Shown: in pieces, positions 45,201 to 54,124 of the stretch
Position numbering within the stretch: the first letter of the stretch is position 1
How the letters are laid out: each line of letters begins with the position of its first letter
Origin: JAIKWW01 sp052169645
GTDB lineage: Bacteria > Bacillota > Clostridia > Peptostreptococcales > Anaerovoracaceae
Assembly (NCBI GenBank): GCA_052169645.1
Contig: JBQNCA010000007.1
Location: 1 to 64,000 of the forward strand
Direction of reading: 5' to 3'
Length of the DNA stretch: 64,000 nucleotides
Position numbers and translations under genes: made by a program
Notes under the pieces: model-generated
What the model saw: the letters and a program-made list of their open reading frames with translations, nothing else
Databases searched by the model: none
Told to the model about the DNA's origin: nothing

Positions 45201-47283
45201 GTCCTACGAATATCGGATCGTTATTCTTTACAGCTGATTCCCTTGTACCTTGAGTAAAAGCTTTTATCTGATGATTGTTTCCGTTAAAGGTTCCGTTAAA
45301 AGTTCCGGCTTTTTCAACTCCCATGCCAAGCGGTCTTATATCATCTACAGAAGAAAGATCAAGATCAGCCATAAGCTTTATATACTTTCCGGTATAATCA
45401 TTTCCCTTTGCAATATCTTCACCGAATGCTTTCAGCTGAGCTACGGTTTCTATCAGGAAAGGTTCTTCCTGCGTACCTTTTCCGCCTGCAAATATAGCAT
45501 TCGGAGTTTCCGGTTCGGACGGATCAGGTATATCGCTTCCGTCATTCACTTCACCTATAGGCAAAAGTTTTGAATTTTCATCCTGCGCCCAGTTATAGAA
45601 AGCCGGCACAAGAGATATTTTTTCATTGAAATTGTACTTCGCTCTGGAATCCTTCAGCTTATCAAAATATGCAGCTGCAGTTTCCTTTGCCTTACTGCCG
45701 AGTCCCTTTTTCATTTTCAATGCAAGATTGTCATCAGGATCTACAGCCTTAAGATCGGTAAAGCGTTCCTCAACATTGCTTACGCCTATGGCATAGGTTT
45801 CAGCCAAATCTTTTCCGTTTTCGGTAAACTTTGAATTTTTGCTGTAATAGCAATCCTTAGCTGCTGCATTTACATATGCCGAGCCGAATATTCCGCCTAT
45901 TCCGGGTTCTTCCGCTTCAATCGCATTGATTAAAACCAGATTTCCTCCGAAATAGCAGTTATATACCATACCCCCGCCTGCAGCCATTATTCCGCCTACG
46001 CTGCAGCTAACCTTGGAGCTCATATTCGCACCCCTGACTTCGACGTTTCCGTAAGCGGCGCAATTCATGGTAAGAGCTTCCCAGCTTCCCATAGCGCAAA
46101 TTCCTCCGGCACAAGCCGACATGGAATCAGATTTTGAGCTTATATTTATATTCGTACTGCTGTTTGCCAAAGTTCCGCCTGCATCCCATTTTCCTACAAG
46201 GCCTCCTACATATGACCAATTATTGTTTACATGCAGACTGAAGTTTCCTGATACTACATTTACTCTGTCAACAACTATATTGTTGCTTCTGCCTCGTGTT
46301 TCACCTGCTAAAACACCTGCATATATTCGCTTGGCTCCGTTAAGATTTGCATCTATATTTACATTTTCAAAAGTCAGCTGTTCAACGGATGCATCTTCTG
46401 CAAGAACCGCAAAAAATCCTATTCTTTCAAGTTCATTGCCATCGGTTCCTATAGCGATATTCATATTTGATATCTTGAAGCCCTGACCGTTAAAATGTCC
46501 GCTGAACGGCAAGCTTGAGGATCCGGCAGGAGTCCACGCCTCGCTCAGAGATATATCACTTGTAAGCTTTATATACTTATCCTTAAAGGATTCCCCTTTA
46601 TTTATTGAATCCGCAAAATATCTGAGCTGCGCTTCATTGCTGATTTCAAAAGGAGATTCCTTCGTACCGTCACCGGCTGCAAATTTGTTTTCAGAAGGAT
46701 CAGGTTCATTGATGATTTTGTCCTTCAAAGCATCCTTGACAGCATTGATTATACCGTTGCTGCTGCCTGTAGCTCCCGATACTACATCAACTCCGTCCGT
46801 ACCGTTGTTATTTTTGATAATATCAAGCAGCTTCTTCGCCTTGTTCCAAAATCTCGAACCGTATTCTTTTGTGTCCTTAATAACAGCTATATTAGATATC
46901 TTCCCGCCTTCAACAGTCACATCAAGTATAACCGTTCCGAAATTTTTTATCTTTCCGTTTTTTCCGACAATATCTGCAGGTGCACTTCCTCTGAATGTTC
47001 CGTCTTTATACTTCACATTCATAGGCGTAAGCTCGGATAATACACCCTCAAGCTCGTCACCTTCAAGTTCCATAACGACATCTTCTTCGTTTTCTTCAAT
47101 AACCTCAAGATTTTCCAAATCTCCGGATTCTTCAATCACAGGTTCCTCAATTGCTGTAGAGTTCTCATCGGGAACATCCGCAGCAAACACCGGAACCGAT
47201 GTCATGCTGAATACCATTGCGATGCACAAAAGCCATGTAAGAAGCTTTCTTCCATACATCATTGCGAATCTTCGATTCATCAA
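42238..47283 (-). CDS. Large secreted FMN-binding, GLUG-repeat, dockerin-like protein
   Basis: A 1681-residue exported protein. Residues 1-35 are a signal peptide (KLLTWLLCIAMVFSMTSVPVFAA). An FMN-binding domain follows (about 90-190) with DVVSGATGSS, where Thr172 is the expected site of covalent FMN. Three long GLUG-repeat blocks begin near 201, 595 and 1090, each opening with FA(A/G)G-type and PF/PY-I motifs. A second FMN-domain-like segment near 975-1085 lacks the SGAT motif. The end has a cohesin-like beta domain (about 1500-1610) and a dockerin-like pair of calcium loops (1620-1681). AAAGGAGG precedes the start. It probably acts at the cell surface; electron transfer or adhesion are both possible. 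No ApbE or sortase gene is nearby. Confidence 0.9.
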   Translation of the reverse strand: MMNRRFAMMYGRKLLTWLLCIAMVFSMTSVPVFAADVPDENSTAIEEPVIEESGDLENLEVIEENEEDVVMELEGDELEGVLSELTPMNVKYKDGTFRGSAPADIVGKNGKIKNFGTVILDVTVEGGKISNIAVIKDTKEYGSRFWNKAKKLLDIIKNNNGTDGVDVVSGATGSSNGIINAVKDALKDKIINEPDPSENKFAAGDGTKESPFEISNEAQLRYFADSINKGESFKDKYIKLTSDISLSEAWTPAGSSSLPFSGHFNGQGFKISNMNIAIGTDGNELERIGFFAVLAEDASVEQLTFENVNIDANLNGAKRIYAGVLAGETRGRSNNIVVDRVNVVSGNFSLHVNNNWSYVGGLVGKWDAGGTLANSSTNINISSKSDSMSACAGGICAMGSWEALTMNCAAYGNVEVRGANMSSKVSCSVGGIMAAGGGMVYNCYFGGNLVLINAIEAEEPGIGGIFGSAYVNAAAKDCYYSKNSKFTENGKDLAETYAIGVSNVEERFTDLKAVDPDDNLALKMKKGLGSKAKETAAAYFDKLKDSRAKYNFNEKISLVPAFYNWAQDENSKLLPIGEVNDGSDIPDPSEPETPNAIFAGGKGTQEEPFLIETVAQLKAFGEDIAKGNDYTGKYIKLMADLDLSSVDDIRPLGMGVEKAGTFNGTFNGNNHQIKAFTQGTRESAVKNNDPIFVGLFVHLNKNAVVKNLGLTDICINVESKTQVMAGGIAAQNSGALIDSCYVTGYIRGRVESKRNCFTAGIVPYSTGGGIINSWTNVDVRAECTAGNAEAGGISALSMGIIANCYATGNVSGWTDRENGEEGVSWLGGIAGLQAGQMANCYATGNVESDTWTKIVGALAGDTTGISTSAYNYFNKEARVRNAATVQNPVEAFGIIVPGGINEDGVKFRGAIVKENEGYTAAEMKSEMIVNKLNSNFAHFPIDINSELPQGTALKKWKLDEGVATLSDQAAELTYEEIKYVPEEEIFENGDYYGRAEGTKGFIILKGVVAEGHITDISIVSHEESEGFENRAKALLEQAKAEQGSIAVEKSDSDEVKALKKAIISLIKKVRIADHSTYDKVDKSKIFAGGSGSAEDPYKISNAEQLQKFAASVTAADNYEGEYVVLTHNIDMKGLRWIPIGGTGYYSFCGNFDGKGHTVSNITMGSKSAPEALRVVGFFATLEGATVKNLNLKDVELHSYRSDEERMHIGGLAGQIIEARLPDKSIRISIVDNCSVTGSISGRTAGTYCQLGGIAGFIDTSYIMNCGTDVELSGSSQSGSVCIGGIAGINAWNALINNFAMGSIYADTAVESCSIGGISGMNAGVSVNNYADMKIASKRSTGDLGGVIGRNTGIAKAYNNYFNNEAEQKSGNKIIDKPEGVGYNVTSMGSGIVENIEGKTAAQLKTAEFAQLLNKNINDGELKSKYEEGLSAYAHGQVKLPEGYGFDTWVVGKKSVVLKKLAANFGGELSDDDISEEIKATVEVDVERMKNSDGEAIFNLKLKDAAKVASVEVHFEANSEKLKIEALNGFESLGLHDVETDSEGVTRGMFILTYTSSPNGTDKLYTDELSKPVAKILINGEIPKFKVTKMKISGSDSQNKVLFGKVNGVEDAHAAYDPEAAYSIYDLDRNGKVNLLDITIAQFNYHIKSTDPEWQKASGCDVNHDNIIDIQDLIDIMKHFDK

Positions 47284-47474
47284 TTAACCTCCTTTTACAA
47301 ATTCCTCATCAAGCTGAGCATCCGATAATTTATATATGTAAACCGCTTTGTATATTAAAAATATTTATTTTTAATAATAAAGTTTCTTAATTAGTCATTT
47401 CTAACTTATAAAGATTTTATTTTGTAACTTTAAAGCAATCTATTATTGTATAAATATCAAAATTTCAGCATCAT

Positions 47475-47553
47475 GGTTAGTTACATCTAACCTATCGGTA
47501 AAAAATATAGGCTCGATAAAGCCGCTCATACCAATGGTTCCAAGCTCCCATCG
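47475..47553 (-). promoter_or_regulatory. Structured leader RNA of the surface flavoprotein gene
   Basis: From the predicted transcript start (about 47553) the leader can form several stems: ACC/GGT, GGCT/AGCC (47510-47523), CCTAT/ATAGG (47491-47511) and GGTTAG/CTAACC (47475-47492). Some are mutually exclusive, as in a switch. The start codon is 190 bases further on. I could not match it to a known riboswitch; the class I and II c-di-GMP motifs are absent. Confidence 0.45.
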
Positions 47554-47559
47554 CTTTTG

Positions 47560-47588
47560 ATTGTATTATATTTATTAACCTTGGTCAA
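47560..47588 (-). promoter_or_regulatory. Promoter of the surface flavoprotein gene
   Basis: TTGACC (47583-47588) and TACAAT (47560-47565) on the minus strand with a 17-base spacer. It gives a leader of about 270 bases. Confidence 0.7.
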
Positions 47589-47664
47589 TAGTATTTCACA
47601 ATATACATTAATTCAAAAAATATTTTAAATCCGCTTCATAAAAATGTAACTTATCATATTAAAA

Positions 47665-47749
47665 AGTATCCTCGGAGAAAATTTTTAATCCGCATATGTC
47701 AATAATATATTTTGATAAAACGACGATACGGCTTTACTCCGAGGATGCT
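47665..47749 (-). terminator. Long-loop terminator after the GGDEF/HD-GYP-like gene
   Basis: ATCCTCGGAG (47668-47677) pairs with CTCCGAGGAT (47737-47746) around a loop of about 59 bases, and CTTTTTAA follows on the minus strand. The loop is unusually long for an intrinsic terminator. Confidence 0.6.
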
Positions 47750-47757
47750 GAGCATAT

Positions 47758-49860
47758 TCAGTTTATGCCTTCAGGAAACATATTTTCAATAAATTCACGT
47801 TCGGCTCCGATAATTTCTTTATTATGGATTTCATTTATGAATATTTTTACAATATCAGGATCGAATTGAGTACCGGAGCAACGCAACAGCTCGTCTACAG
47901 CTTCTTCTTCACTCCTCGCACTCCTATATACGGTGCCGTTAGTTATAAGTTCATACGCCGACACCAACGATACTATTCGTGATTGTATCGGGATATCCTC
48001 TCCTGAGAGTCCATACGGATATCCGCTGCCGTCCCAATTTTCCCTCTGCGCCAACAGATAAGACGAAATTTTATTTAAAGCCTTGTTTGAATTTAAAATA
48101 TAAAATCCCTTCAGCGGTATCATTCTAACATCTTCCCGCTCTTTATCCGTGAGAGCGTCTTTTTTGCATAAAATGCTGTCCGATAATGTAAGTTTTCCTA
48201 TTTCATAAAGCGCAGCCAACAGCTCTATCTCAGAAATATTTTCATCGTAAAGATTCATTTTTTCCGCCACCATTACAGCATTTTTACATATGCGTTTGCG
48301 GCGTTCAATCGAGCTTATTCCCAACACATCCACATGCTCATTGAGTTCCTTTACTATAAATGAATGAGAACTGTACGGATTAAGCATCTTTTTACAACGC
48401 ATAGCATTTCTCGCTGCTCCCAACACGTCGGCAAGCATCACTGAATCATTGTTTTTTTCCGCAACACCGTATTCTACACTCAGGAAAATAGGAAAATCAA
48501 CCTGATAGCTTATTATCTCTTTTACAAAGCTCATCCTTCCCATTGCTTGAGCCTCTGTAAAACCGGGCATTATTATGACAGTTTCGCAGTTGCTTACAGC
48601 GGTAAAATCCTCTATCCTGAGCTGTGTCTTTAAAACCTCATTGCAAAATTTCAACATACGGTCGCCTTCGGAAACACCCATCATGTCATTCACAATGCTT
48701 AGACCGTTTATATCCATTACGGCTATACATACCGGCATATATTCAGGACTGTCAAATTCCCTGAGCTTTACCTCCAAAACCTCTTCATCGTACATTCCTG
48801 TAATAGGATCACATATCATCTCCTCTTCTATATCACTGTACATATTTTGCAAGCTTGTAATGTCATGAAGAACATAAATACTGCCTATTTTATGTCCCTT
48901 ATCATCTGTCAGCCTGTGAAAATCGAAGTTATAGCAGCGCTGTTCATTTTCCACCATCAGCATCAATTCTACAGTGGTGCCGTCTATTAAATAATCCGCA
49001 TCCATACCGAGCCTGCCGTCTACAAACATATTCTCATCCAGAACTCCTATATAGTCTTTATTAAAATTGAGAATTTCACCTGCTTTTGAACTGAAATCAA
49101 AAAGGAATCCGTCAGCATCAAACATTACCACCATGGCTCCCAGCCTGTCCAACATATCATTGCGAGAGAACATTCGTAAAATATACATCCCTGTATTTCC
49201 ATGAATAAGATATAGAATTATAGCGCATCCGCAATATATTATAGATGAAATATCAGGACCTACATAGCTGAACAAAAGATACATCAACGCATTTATCGCA
49301 ATTATAGTGTAAATATAAAAAACAGCATCATATTTTTTAGCGTTTGCAACAGAATCCTTTTTCTTTCTTTCTGCCGTCGAATAGATTGCAAATGCATTAA
49401 TAAAAAATAATATAATATAGTGAATTGCAATAGGAACATGCTTTATCATTGTAAAAAACAGTTTCCCCTCCATACTCACGGTTCTGAATTCGAACATCCA
49501 TTGATTCATAGGATTCAGAACGAGCAGCACGGCATCGCCGATTACGAGCACAAGCATTACAATCAGTGCAATTTTTTCTCCGGAGCTTTCATATTTCAGA
49601 TTTATATTTAAACTCATATCATAAAGAATGACAAACAGCCACGCCCCTATACTCATCTGTATACTTTGAATTATAGAAGTCGGTAATTCTGTAGAAATTA
49701 TGAGAGCTATAACATAAATTGCACAATCTATTGCTGCCAAAGCAAGCATAACGGAAATTCTTTTGCCTATACGAGTATCATTTTCAAATGATTTGCAAAG
49801 GAAAAACAATGTCGTCAAAACACAGGCAACATATATTATAATAAAACCTATAGTATTCAT
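47758..49860 (-). CDS. Membrane protein with degenerate GGDEF and HD-GYP domains
   Basis: A protein of about 700 residues. Seven membrane helices (7TMR-HisK-like sensor), a PAS-like domain, a GGDEF-type domain and an HD-GYP-type domain follow in order. Catalytic residues are lost in both. The GGDEF loop reads SNCET, the HD pair reads YE (LYEIGK), the later His residues are missing (AQRENWDGSGYP keeps the GYP) and the final Asp is replaced. It should neither make nor cut cyclic di-GMP, so binding or signalling roles are likelier. The frame opens at 49893; the ATG at 49860 follows AAAGGAG (12-base spacing) and starts at the first helix. The stop codon of addA lies just upstream. Confidence 0.85.
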   Translation of the reverse strand: MNTIGFIIIYVACVLTTLFFLCKSFENDTRIGKRISVMLALAAIDCAIYVIALIISTELPTSIIQSIQMSIGAWLFVILYDMSLNINLKYESSGEKIALIVMLVLVIGDAVLLVLNPMNQWMFEFRTVSMEGKLFFTMIKHVPIAIHYIILFFINAFAIYSTAERKKKDSVANAKKYDAVFYIYTIIAINALMYLLFSYVGPDISSIIYCGCAIILYLIHGNTGMYILRMFSRNDMLDRLGAMVVMFDADGFLFDFSSKAGEILNFNKDYIGVLDENMFVDGRLGMDADYLIDGTTVELMLMVENEQRCYNFDFHRLTDDKGHKIGSIYVLHDITSLQNMYSDIEEEMICDPITGMYDEEVLEVKLREFDSPEYMPVCIAVMDINGLSIVNDMMGVSEGDRMLKFCNEVLKTQLRIEDFTAVSNCETVIIMPGFTEAQAMGRMSFVKEIISYQVDFPIFLSVEYGVAEKNNDSVMLADVLGAARNAMRCKKMLNPYSSHSFIVKELNEHVDVLGISSIERRKRICKNAVMVAEKMNLYDENISEIELLAALYEIGKLTLSDSILCKKDALTDKEREDVRMIPLKGFYILNSNKALNKISSYLLAQRENWDGSGYPYGLSGEDIPIQSRIVSLVSAYELITNGTVYRSARSEEEAVDELLRCSGTQFDPDIVKIFINEIHNKEIIGAEREFIENMFPEGIN

Positions 49861-49896
49861 ATTTCGGCATTTCTCCTTTCTGCCGAGCTTCATTGT

Positions 49897-52800
49897 CTAA
49901 ATGCTTAAAACATCTGCCGTATCTATAAGGAATAGAGCTGTTTCTTTCACATTTTCTCCCGTAGAACTTTCTACTACATTGCGATACATACCGAGCTGTC
50001 TGCCGTACCGCTCCTTCATGCGCCTGAATTCTCTGTCCTTGTAATCAGTATTTATATGGTCCGTCTTATAATCAATTATAACTATTCCGTCATCATCATA
50101 AAAGCAACAATCTATCACACCCTGTATCATTACTTCTGTCGGAAGTAATTTTTCCACTTCCGCTCTAAGTTCGGAGTTCTCTGCCATTGCAGCAATTTCT
50201 TCACCTGATTTCCTTAAAGTAAACGGCCATTCTCTTCTCAAACGCTTCGTTTTACAGGCTCGTTTTCCCATATCACATTTAAAAAATGCCGCTATCTTAT
50301 CCGACGGAACGGCAGCAGATTCCTTTTCCGTTAAAATATGAGCTTTCACTAAATCATTGACAAAATTTGATACAAACTCTGCATCATTATCCTCGGAAAA
50401 CGGAATTAACTGCATAACTTTGTGTACCGCAGTTCCTCGAGCTACAGCTGAAATACGTTCATCGTTTCTCAAAAATTCGGGGAGCTGATCCGATATCGTG
50501 TCTTTAAAATCCGATTTCTCAACATTCCCCGTAAGAAGTTTATTCAGCTCGGATACTGTAAATTTAGACTTTGTGCCGATATCCGATGCATAAGGATATT
50601 TGAAAGAAAAACGTGACATAACCTCAGCTAAAAAGTTTTTTTCATCTTTATATTCGGGAAATCCACGTTTCATATCCGAAAAAAGCTTTTCTCTCCTGTC
50701 GCTCTCAATACGCTTCTCGGTAATCATATCATCACGAGTACAAATATTTAAGTCTATTCCCGCTTCACGACAATGCGGCGCTGTCCAATCAAGGAAAGAC
50801 TTTGCTTCATCATAATCGGATATAAGTCCCGATTCTGCATCATCCATATATTGCCGGGCATTTTTTAAGCTTGCTACAAGTATGAGTTCATCCATTGCAC
50901 GGGTAAGTGCAACATAATAAACTCTCATTTCCTCCGCAAGAGCGTCTTTTTCATTTTGCATTTTAATAAGACTCTGCAAAGCCGTTTGCGCATATATATG
51001 AAGATTTTTATCTATATACGGCAAACCCAGTCCGAGATGCCTGTTCATGACGGCGGGTGACGAGCCTCTATTGCTGTTGAAACGATCGTTTAAACCTGCA
51101 ACTATAACTATAGGAAATTCTAAGCCTTTACTTTTATGTATGGTCATAATGCGAACCGTATTTTCCGGATCATCTGCAACCACTGCCTGCGGAATCTTCG
51201 CCCGACTGCGTCCCAATGCTTCTATATATGATAAAAATTCATAAAGTCCTCCATTTTGAGAAGCTGAAAATGATACGGCTTTATCTATCAAAAGTCTGAG
51301 ATTTGCACCTCTTGCATCACCCCCGGGAAGTGCAAGTATATAATTCATATATCCTGTTTCTGAAATAATCCTATGCAAAAAATCCTCTAAATTCATAAAT
51401 CTTGCATCGAATTTCCATTTTGCAAGTCGTTCTCTTACATCGGCACATTTTCTAACAAGCTGCGAATCCACATTATCATTATCCATTGTCGATTTTGAGG
51501 CTTTTGAAAATTTATCTGCATACAATCTGAATGCTTCATTATATTCAACATCTTTATTCAACAGCCTTATTTTGACAAGCTCATCTATAGAAAAATTGAA
51601 AACCGGCGATCTCAAAACACTTATCAGCGGTATATCATTTTTTTGATTATCAATTATCGATAGAAGATTTATAAAAACTTCGATTTCATTCGTTTCAAAA
51701 TAACTGTCACCTGCATCTATGAGAGCGCTTATTCCCATGTCAGACAACGCACGGGCAAAAATATCCGCACGATTTTTTGCACTTCTCAAAAGTATTACTA
51801 TATCTCCCGGTTTCACCGTTCTTACCGAATCGGACTTTGAATCATAAATTTTTTCACCGATTTTATTTTTAATCAACTCTGCCGTATATATCGCTTCCAG
51901 CTCCGTACCTTTAAGGGACAGTAATTCATCCGATTCATTCAAATCATCAATCAATTCATCCGATACTGCCTTATCTATAAGGTGCAGAGAGGGTTTTCTG
52001 TCAAATTCACCCTCATATGAAACTCCCTTTTTTAAAGCTGCCGCATCATCATAATCTATACCGCATGATTCACGATTCATTACATGCAAAAAAATCGCAT
52101 TTATAGAATCAATTATATATTTTTTGCTCCTGAAATTACGATTCAAATCTATCCTGCAACCGCCGTTCTCATTGCAAAATTGATTATATTTATCGATAAA
52201 AATTTCAGGCTCCGCCTGACGAAACTTGTAAATGCTCTGTTTTACATCGCCTACCATAAAGACGTTGTTTCCCCGGCTCACACGGTTAATAAGAGTTTCC
52301 TGTATAACACTTGAGTCCTGATACTCATCCACAAATATTACATCAAAGCGCTTATGATATTCCGCTGCGATATCATCATCTTCGAGTATTTTAAGCGCAA
52401 TATGCTCTAAATCATTGAAATCCAGCAAATTTCGTTCAAGCTTAGCCGCTCTGAATTTCTCATGAAATTCCTGAATCAAAGCTGTCAAATACTCGGCTGA
52501 TTTATATGTCGAAGCTATGCGATATGCTGCTTCCTCAGGAGGAATAACAGCTATCTTCAACTTTGCCTTATTCAATATCGCCTTCATTAAATCACGCTTT
52601 GCTTTTATACTGCGCTTTATATATTCGTAATCAGCTTTTTCATCCTTAGTCGGAGTAAAGCTTGCAAATTTCAATTTTTCGAATGCTTCTGAAAGTACTG
52701 AAAATTTCTTCGAATTATAAATTCCTCTTATCTGTTCCAAATCGGACTCGGCTTTTTTATATAAGCTCTCGAAACCGCTGCACTCATCCGCTACATTTTC

Positions 52801-53499
52801 CGCTATCGATAAGGCTTTGAATATATCCGATTTTACATTGAACTCCAAAGCTTTATATATGGAGGATTTTTCAAATTCGTCAACATTGATTTTAAGCTCG
52901 GATACCGCATCATCCAACCACTTAAAAGGATCAGGCAAACTCATTATGAAGCTGTACACATCTAAAATCAGGCTGCGTACTCCGATATCGTTTCTTACAG
53001 ATGAATAATTTTTCATAAACTCTGAAAATTTTTCAGTATCTTTTTCAAATCTTTCTTCTATAAGACTATCAAGCACATCAGCTATAATTATCACTCGCCT
53101 TGCCTCATCGCAAACGGAAAATCCCGGCTCAATCTCAGCCTTATAAAAATATTTTCGTATAACACCCATAGCAAAACGATGAAAGGTACTTATATCCGCA
53201 GTATGAGCTGAGGATATCTGACGACGCAGAAAAGCCGCTTTTTCCATAGGAATTTTAGAGTCTTCATCCGTATAAGCGGCTTTTGTAAGCGCTTTTATGA
53301 TTTTCTCCTTCATCTCCGATGCCGCCGCATTACTGAAGGTTACTATCAGCATATTTTCAATCGATACGAAATCCTCCATTATAAGCTTTCGTATTCGCTC
53401 GGTGAGCACAGCCGTTTTTCCTGAGCCTGCCGCTGCCGATACCAGTACGTCGGTATCTCTAATATCAATTGCCTGCCGCTGTTCGATTGTCCAGTTCAT
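49897..53499 (-). CDS. addA: ATP-dependent helicase/nuclease subunit A (AddA)
   Basis: The helicase-nuclease motor of the AddAB complex, which resects double-strand DNA ends up to Chi. The 1200 residues show Walker A (SAAAGSGKTAV, residues 21-31), Walker B VDEYQDSS, GDVKQSIYKFR, NFRS, TIHKSKGLEFP and ALTRA motifs. A C-terminal RecB-type nuclease has GVIDCCFYDDDGIVIIDYKTD. GGAG precedes the start. Its partner addB is about 34 kb away, whereas the two are usually adjacent. A promoter should lie in 53500-53764. Confidence 0.97.
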   Translation of the reverse strand: MNWTIEQRQAIDIRDTDVLVSAAAGSGKTAVLTERIRKLIMEDFVSIENMLIVTFSNAAASEMKEKIIKALTKAAYTDEDSKIPMEKAAFLRRQISSAHTADISTFHRFAMGVIRKYFYKAEIEPGFSVCDEARRVIIIADVLDSLIEERFEKDTEKFSEFMKNYSSVRNDIGVRSLILDVYSFIMSLPDPFKWLDDAVSELKINVDEFEKSSIYKALEFNVKSDIFKALSIAENVADECSGFESLYKKAESDLEQIRGIYNSKKFSVLSEAFEKLKFASFTPTKDEKADYEYIKRSIKAKRDLMKAILNKAKLKIAVIPPEEAAYRIASTYKSAEYLTALIQEFHEKFRAAKLERNLLDFNDLEHIALKILEDDDIAAEYHKRFDVIFVDEYQDSSVIQETLINRVSRGNNVFMVGDVKQSIYKFRQAEPEIFIDKYNQFCNENGGCRIDLNRNFRSKKYIIDSINAIFLHVMNRESCGIDYDDAAALKKGVSYEGEFDRKPSLHLIDKAVSDELIDDLNESDELLSLKGTELEAIYTAELIKNKIGEKIYDSKSDSVRTVKPGDIVILLRSAKNRADIFARALSDMGISALIDAGDSYFETNEIEVFINLLSIIDNQKNDIPLISVLRSPVFNFSIDELVKIRLLNKDVEYNEAFRLYADKFSKASKSTMDNDNVDSQLVRKCADVRERLAKWKFDARFMNLEDFLHRIISETGYMNYILALPGGDARGANLRLLIDKAVSFSASQNGGLYEFLSYIEALGRSRAKIPQAVVADDPENTVRIMTIHKSKGLEFPIVIVAGLNDRFNSNRGSSPAVMNRHLGLGLPYIDKNLHIYAQTALQSLIKMQNEKDALAEEMRVYYVALTRAMDELILVASLKNARQYMDDAESGLISDYDEAKSFLDWTAPHCREAGIDLNICTRDDMITEKRIESDRREKLFSDMKRGFPEYKDEKNFLAEVMSRFSFKYPYASDIGTKSKFTVSELNKLLTGNVEKSDFKDTISDQLPEFLRNDERISAVARGTAVHKVMQLIPFSEDNDAEFVSNFVNDLVKAHILTEKESAAVPSDKIAAFFKCDMGKRACKTKRLRREWPFTLRKSGEEIAAMAENSELRAEVEKLLPTEVMIQGVIDCCFYDDDGIVIIDYKTDHINTDYKDREFRRMKERYGRQLGMYRNVVESSTGENVKETALFLIDTADVLSI

Positions 53500-54124
53500 A
53501 TATATCTCCGATGAAAATGTATTTTCAATGACTTATTCGCCTTAAAGATAATTTGCCTGTTATATTTCCAAAATAAAAATTTACAGATTCTGTTGCAGTT
53601 ATTTTTTCTTCGCAAAACTGTGTTCAGGGCATTATATCATTATATCGTTAATATTTCCACGGCATACAGCATTAAAATTCCTCCGGACAGTGCAGCTTTA
53701 CAATAGTGGTAAGACCTCAGTAATATAAAAAACTGTTGAATACGTTAGAATACGAGAGTTGGAAGTTTGACAGTTAAATCGAATCGGAAAAGCTGTAAAT
53801 AATGAAGACTCTAAGTTTTTGTCAAAATTAACGTTATTTGACAAAAAAGAAAGTCTTTACAATACTTGTAGCGACTTTACTCCCTGTTAACTGTCAAACT
53901 CACAATTAAAGCTTCAATATCAATTGTTCATCTCCATACTGATATATGAATATTTATGATATAATTTACGCAAACGCAAAATCTCACTGTATATCATGAA
54001 TTATTGAGTATTTACAGCAATGCCGAATACTGAAAATCTGCTGCTTTAACAATTTGATTTTAAGTTATGGCTGCATGACCGCATGCTTTAAATATTTAAA
54101 TATTATAATTATGGAGACTTTCAT
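53500..54124. other. Divergent intergenic region between addA and gpmI
   Basis: A 625-base AT-rich region with no gene that I can support. It holds a nested inverted repeat (53765-53899) and a 7-base direct repeat GAATACG (53738-53744 and 53748-53754). Promoters for addA and gpmI should be here, but none stands out. Confidence 0.6.
53765..53899. repeat. Nested inverted repeat, 135 bases
   Basis: Outer 13-base arms GTTTGACAGTTAA (53765-53777) and its exact complement (53887-53899). Inside lie AAGACT/AGTCTT arms and an 11-base pair TTTTTGTCAAA (53816-53826)/TTTGACAAAAA (53837-53847). It could be a small mobile (MITE-like) element or a structured RNA. No transposase is near. Confidence 0.7.

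Noticed and set aside
46637..47287. 216-codon frame antisense to the start of the surface flavoprotein
   Set aside because: Low-complexity Ser/Thr/Pro/Phe translation typical of the reverse of an acidic secreted protein; no ribosome site.
47475..47553. Cyclic di-GMP riboswitch ahead of the surface flavoprotein
   Set aside because: The gene next door has GGDEF/HD-GYP folds, which made this tempting, but the class I core (GGGCAAACC, ACGCAAAGC) and the class II core are absent.
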